Below, in pieces: positions 62,925-64,000 of a DNA stretch of 64,000 nucleotides. The position numbers were made by a program, and so were the translations under genes. Below the pieces are notes generated by a model that saw only the letters and a list, made by a program, of their open reading frames with translations, had not been told where the DNA came from and did no database searches. The stretch covers positions 25,300,890 to 25,364,889 of the forward strand of contig NC_092045.1 of assembly GCF_003086295.3 (NCBI RefSeq), read 5' to 3'. Positions within the stretch are counted from its first letter, which is position 1; each line of letters starts with the position of its first letter. This DNA is from Arachis hypogaea. Lineage: Eukaryota; Streptophyta; Magnoliopsida; Fabales; Fabaceae.

Positions 62925-64000
62925 TGATGAGCGGATAATTTGTACGCTTTTTGGCATTATTTTTAGTATGTTTTTAATATGATCTAGTTAGTTTTTAGTA
63001 TATTTTTATTAGTTTTTAGTTAAAATTCACTTTTCTGGACTTTACTATGAGTTTGTGTGTTTTTCTGTGATTTCAGGTATTTTCTGGCTGAAATTGAGGG
63101 ACCTGAGCAAAAATCTGATTCAGAGACTAAAAAGGACTGCAGATGCTGTTGGATTCTGACCTCTCTGCACTCAAAGTGGATTTTCTGGAGCTACAGAAGC
63201 CCAATTGGCGCGCTCTCAACGGCGTTGGAAAGTAGACATCCTGGGCTTTCCAGAAATATATAATAGTTCATACTTTGCTCAAGATTTGATGGCCCAAACC
63301 GGCGTTCAAAGTCACCCTCAGAAATCCCAGCGTTAAACGCCGGAACTGGCACCAAAATGGGAGTTAAACGCCCAAACTGGCATAAAAGCTGGCGTTTAAC
63401 TCCAAGAAGAGTCTCTACACGAAAATGCTTCAATACTCAGCCCAAGCACACACCAAGTGGGCCCGGAAGTGGATTTTTATGTCATTTACTCATCTCTGTA
63501 CACCCTAGGCTACTAGTTCTCTATAAGTAGGACCTTTTACTATTGTATTTTCATCTTTGGACATCTAGTTCTTAGATCAGATCTTGGTTCTTCTGGTTCC
63601 CTCTTTGGGGCTGAAACCAATGATCACACTATCACTTATGTATTTTCAACGGTGGAGTTTCTACACACCATAGATTAAGGTGTGGAGCTCTGCTGTACCT
63701 CGAGTATTAATGCAATTACTATTGTTCTTCTATTCAATTCCGCTTGTTCTTGTTCTAAGATATCACTTGTTCTTCAACTTGATGAATGTGATGATCCGTG
63801 ACACTCATCATCATTCTCACCTATGAACGTGTGACTGCCAACCACCTCCGTTCTACCTTAGACTGGGTGAATATCTCTTGGATTTTTTAACCGGAATCTT
63901 CGTGGTATAGGCTAGAACTGATGGCGGCATTCAAGAGAATCCGGAAGGTCTAACCTTGTCTGTGGTATTCTGAGTAGGATTCAATGATTGAATGACTGTG
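62925..64000 (+). repeat. E5 3' LTR, cut by the window end
   Basis: The first 1,076 bp of an LTR that matches the copy at 34450 better than any other in the window. Confidence 0.9.

Larger units (their letters stand above)
34450..64000 (+). mobile_element. E5: non-autonomous FIDEL-like element, interrupted by E6 and E7, runs off the window
   Basis: 5' LTR 34450-36027, PBS, leader 36052-36210, E6, leader 46659-47318, E7, leader 58252-58897, gag-protease 58898-61148, palindrome array, 3' block, PPT and 3' LTR from 62925. Removing E6 and E7 with one copy of each target duplication gives a leader collinear with E3. The LTRs differ at about 15 of 1,076 compared positions. No pol is present, and ORF3 is absent by a sharp deletion at about 61982. 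GGTGA at 34445-34449 is the presumed left target duplication; the right one is outside. Confidence 0.9.

Overview
The window is plant nuclear heterochromatin made entirely of nested LTR retrotransposons; I see no host gene, tRNA or rRNA gene. The TGATGAGCGG-starting LTRs, tRNA-Asp primer sites and CTGGCGTTTAACGCCAG palindromes fit what I remember of a peanut (Arachis) FIDEL/Feral-like, Athila-type Ty3/gypsy group. That name comes from memory and was not checked against a database.

Layout (my names). E0, minus strand, 32293-34449, is the oldest layer: the end of an integrase plus an ORF3. E1, plus strand, enters from the left and ends with its 3' LTR at 32292. It is the only element of this group here with protease, RT, RNase H and integrase, all decayed. 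E1 holds two insertions. E2 (2332-13463, TSD ATACC) is a Tat-lineage element with a second RNase H, an antisense extra gene and a 107-bp tandem array. E3 (14953-27731, TSD AGCAT) is a non-autonomous relative of E1. E3 in turn carries E4 (18969-23354), a non-coding LARD-like element whose 3' LTR and part of E3 were deleted together.

Right of E0, E5 (plus, 34450 to beyond 64000) is a non-autonomous element split by two minus-strand relatives: E6 (36211-46653, TSD CCTGC) and E7 (47319-58246, TSD TTGAT). E7 contains E8, a solo LTR of the E2 family (49785-50492, TSD CTTTC). Five insertions have both 5-bp target duplications inside the window.

How the parts work together. E6 and E7 each keep an intact gag-protease ORF (774 and 778 aa) and an intact ORF3 (382 and 374 aa) but have no RT, RNase H or integrase. 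They presumably depend on a pol-bearing partner of the E1 type. What the pol-less copies conserve is therefore informative: a tRNA-Asp PBS; a ~45-bp block around a TTGGG-AGGCAA-CCCAA hairpin; arrays of 17-22 nt palindromes; and a module made of an 8-9 bp stem-loop followed by TAAGTTTGGTGT. That module occurs both before ORF3 and at the polypurine position before the 3' LTR. The stems change sequence between families while staying paired. This repeated, covarying hairpin plus polypurine-like module is the best candidate for an undescribed cis-acting system in the window.

LTR differences were counted by eye. E6 has the fewest (about 0.7%), E5 about 1.4%, E3 about 2%, E2 about 3%. The order agrees with the nesting where the two can be compared.
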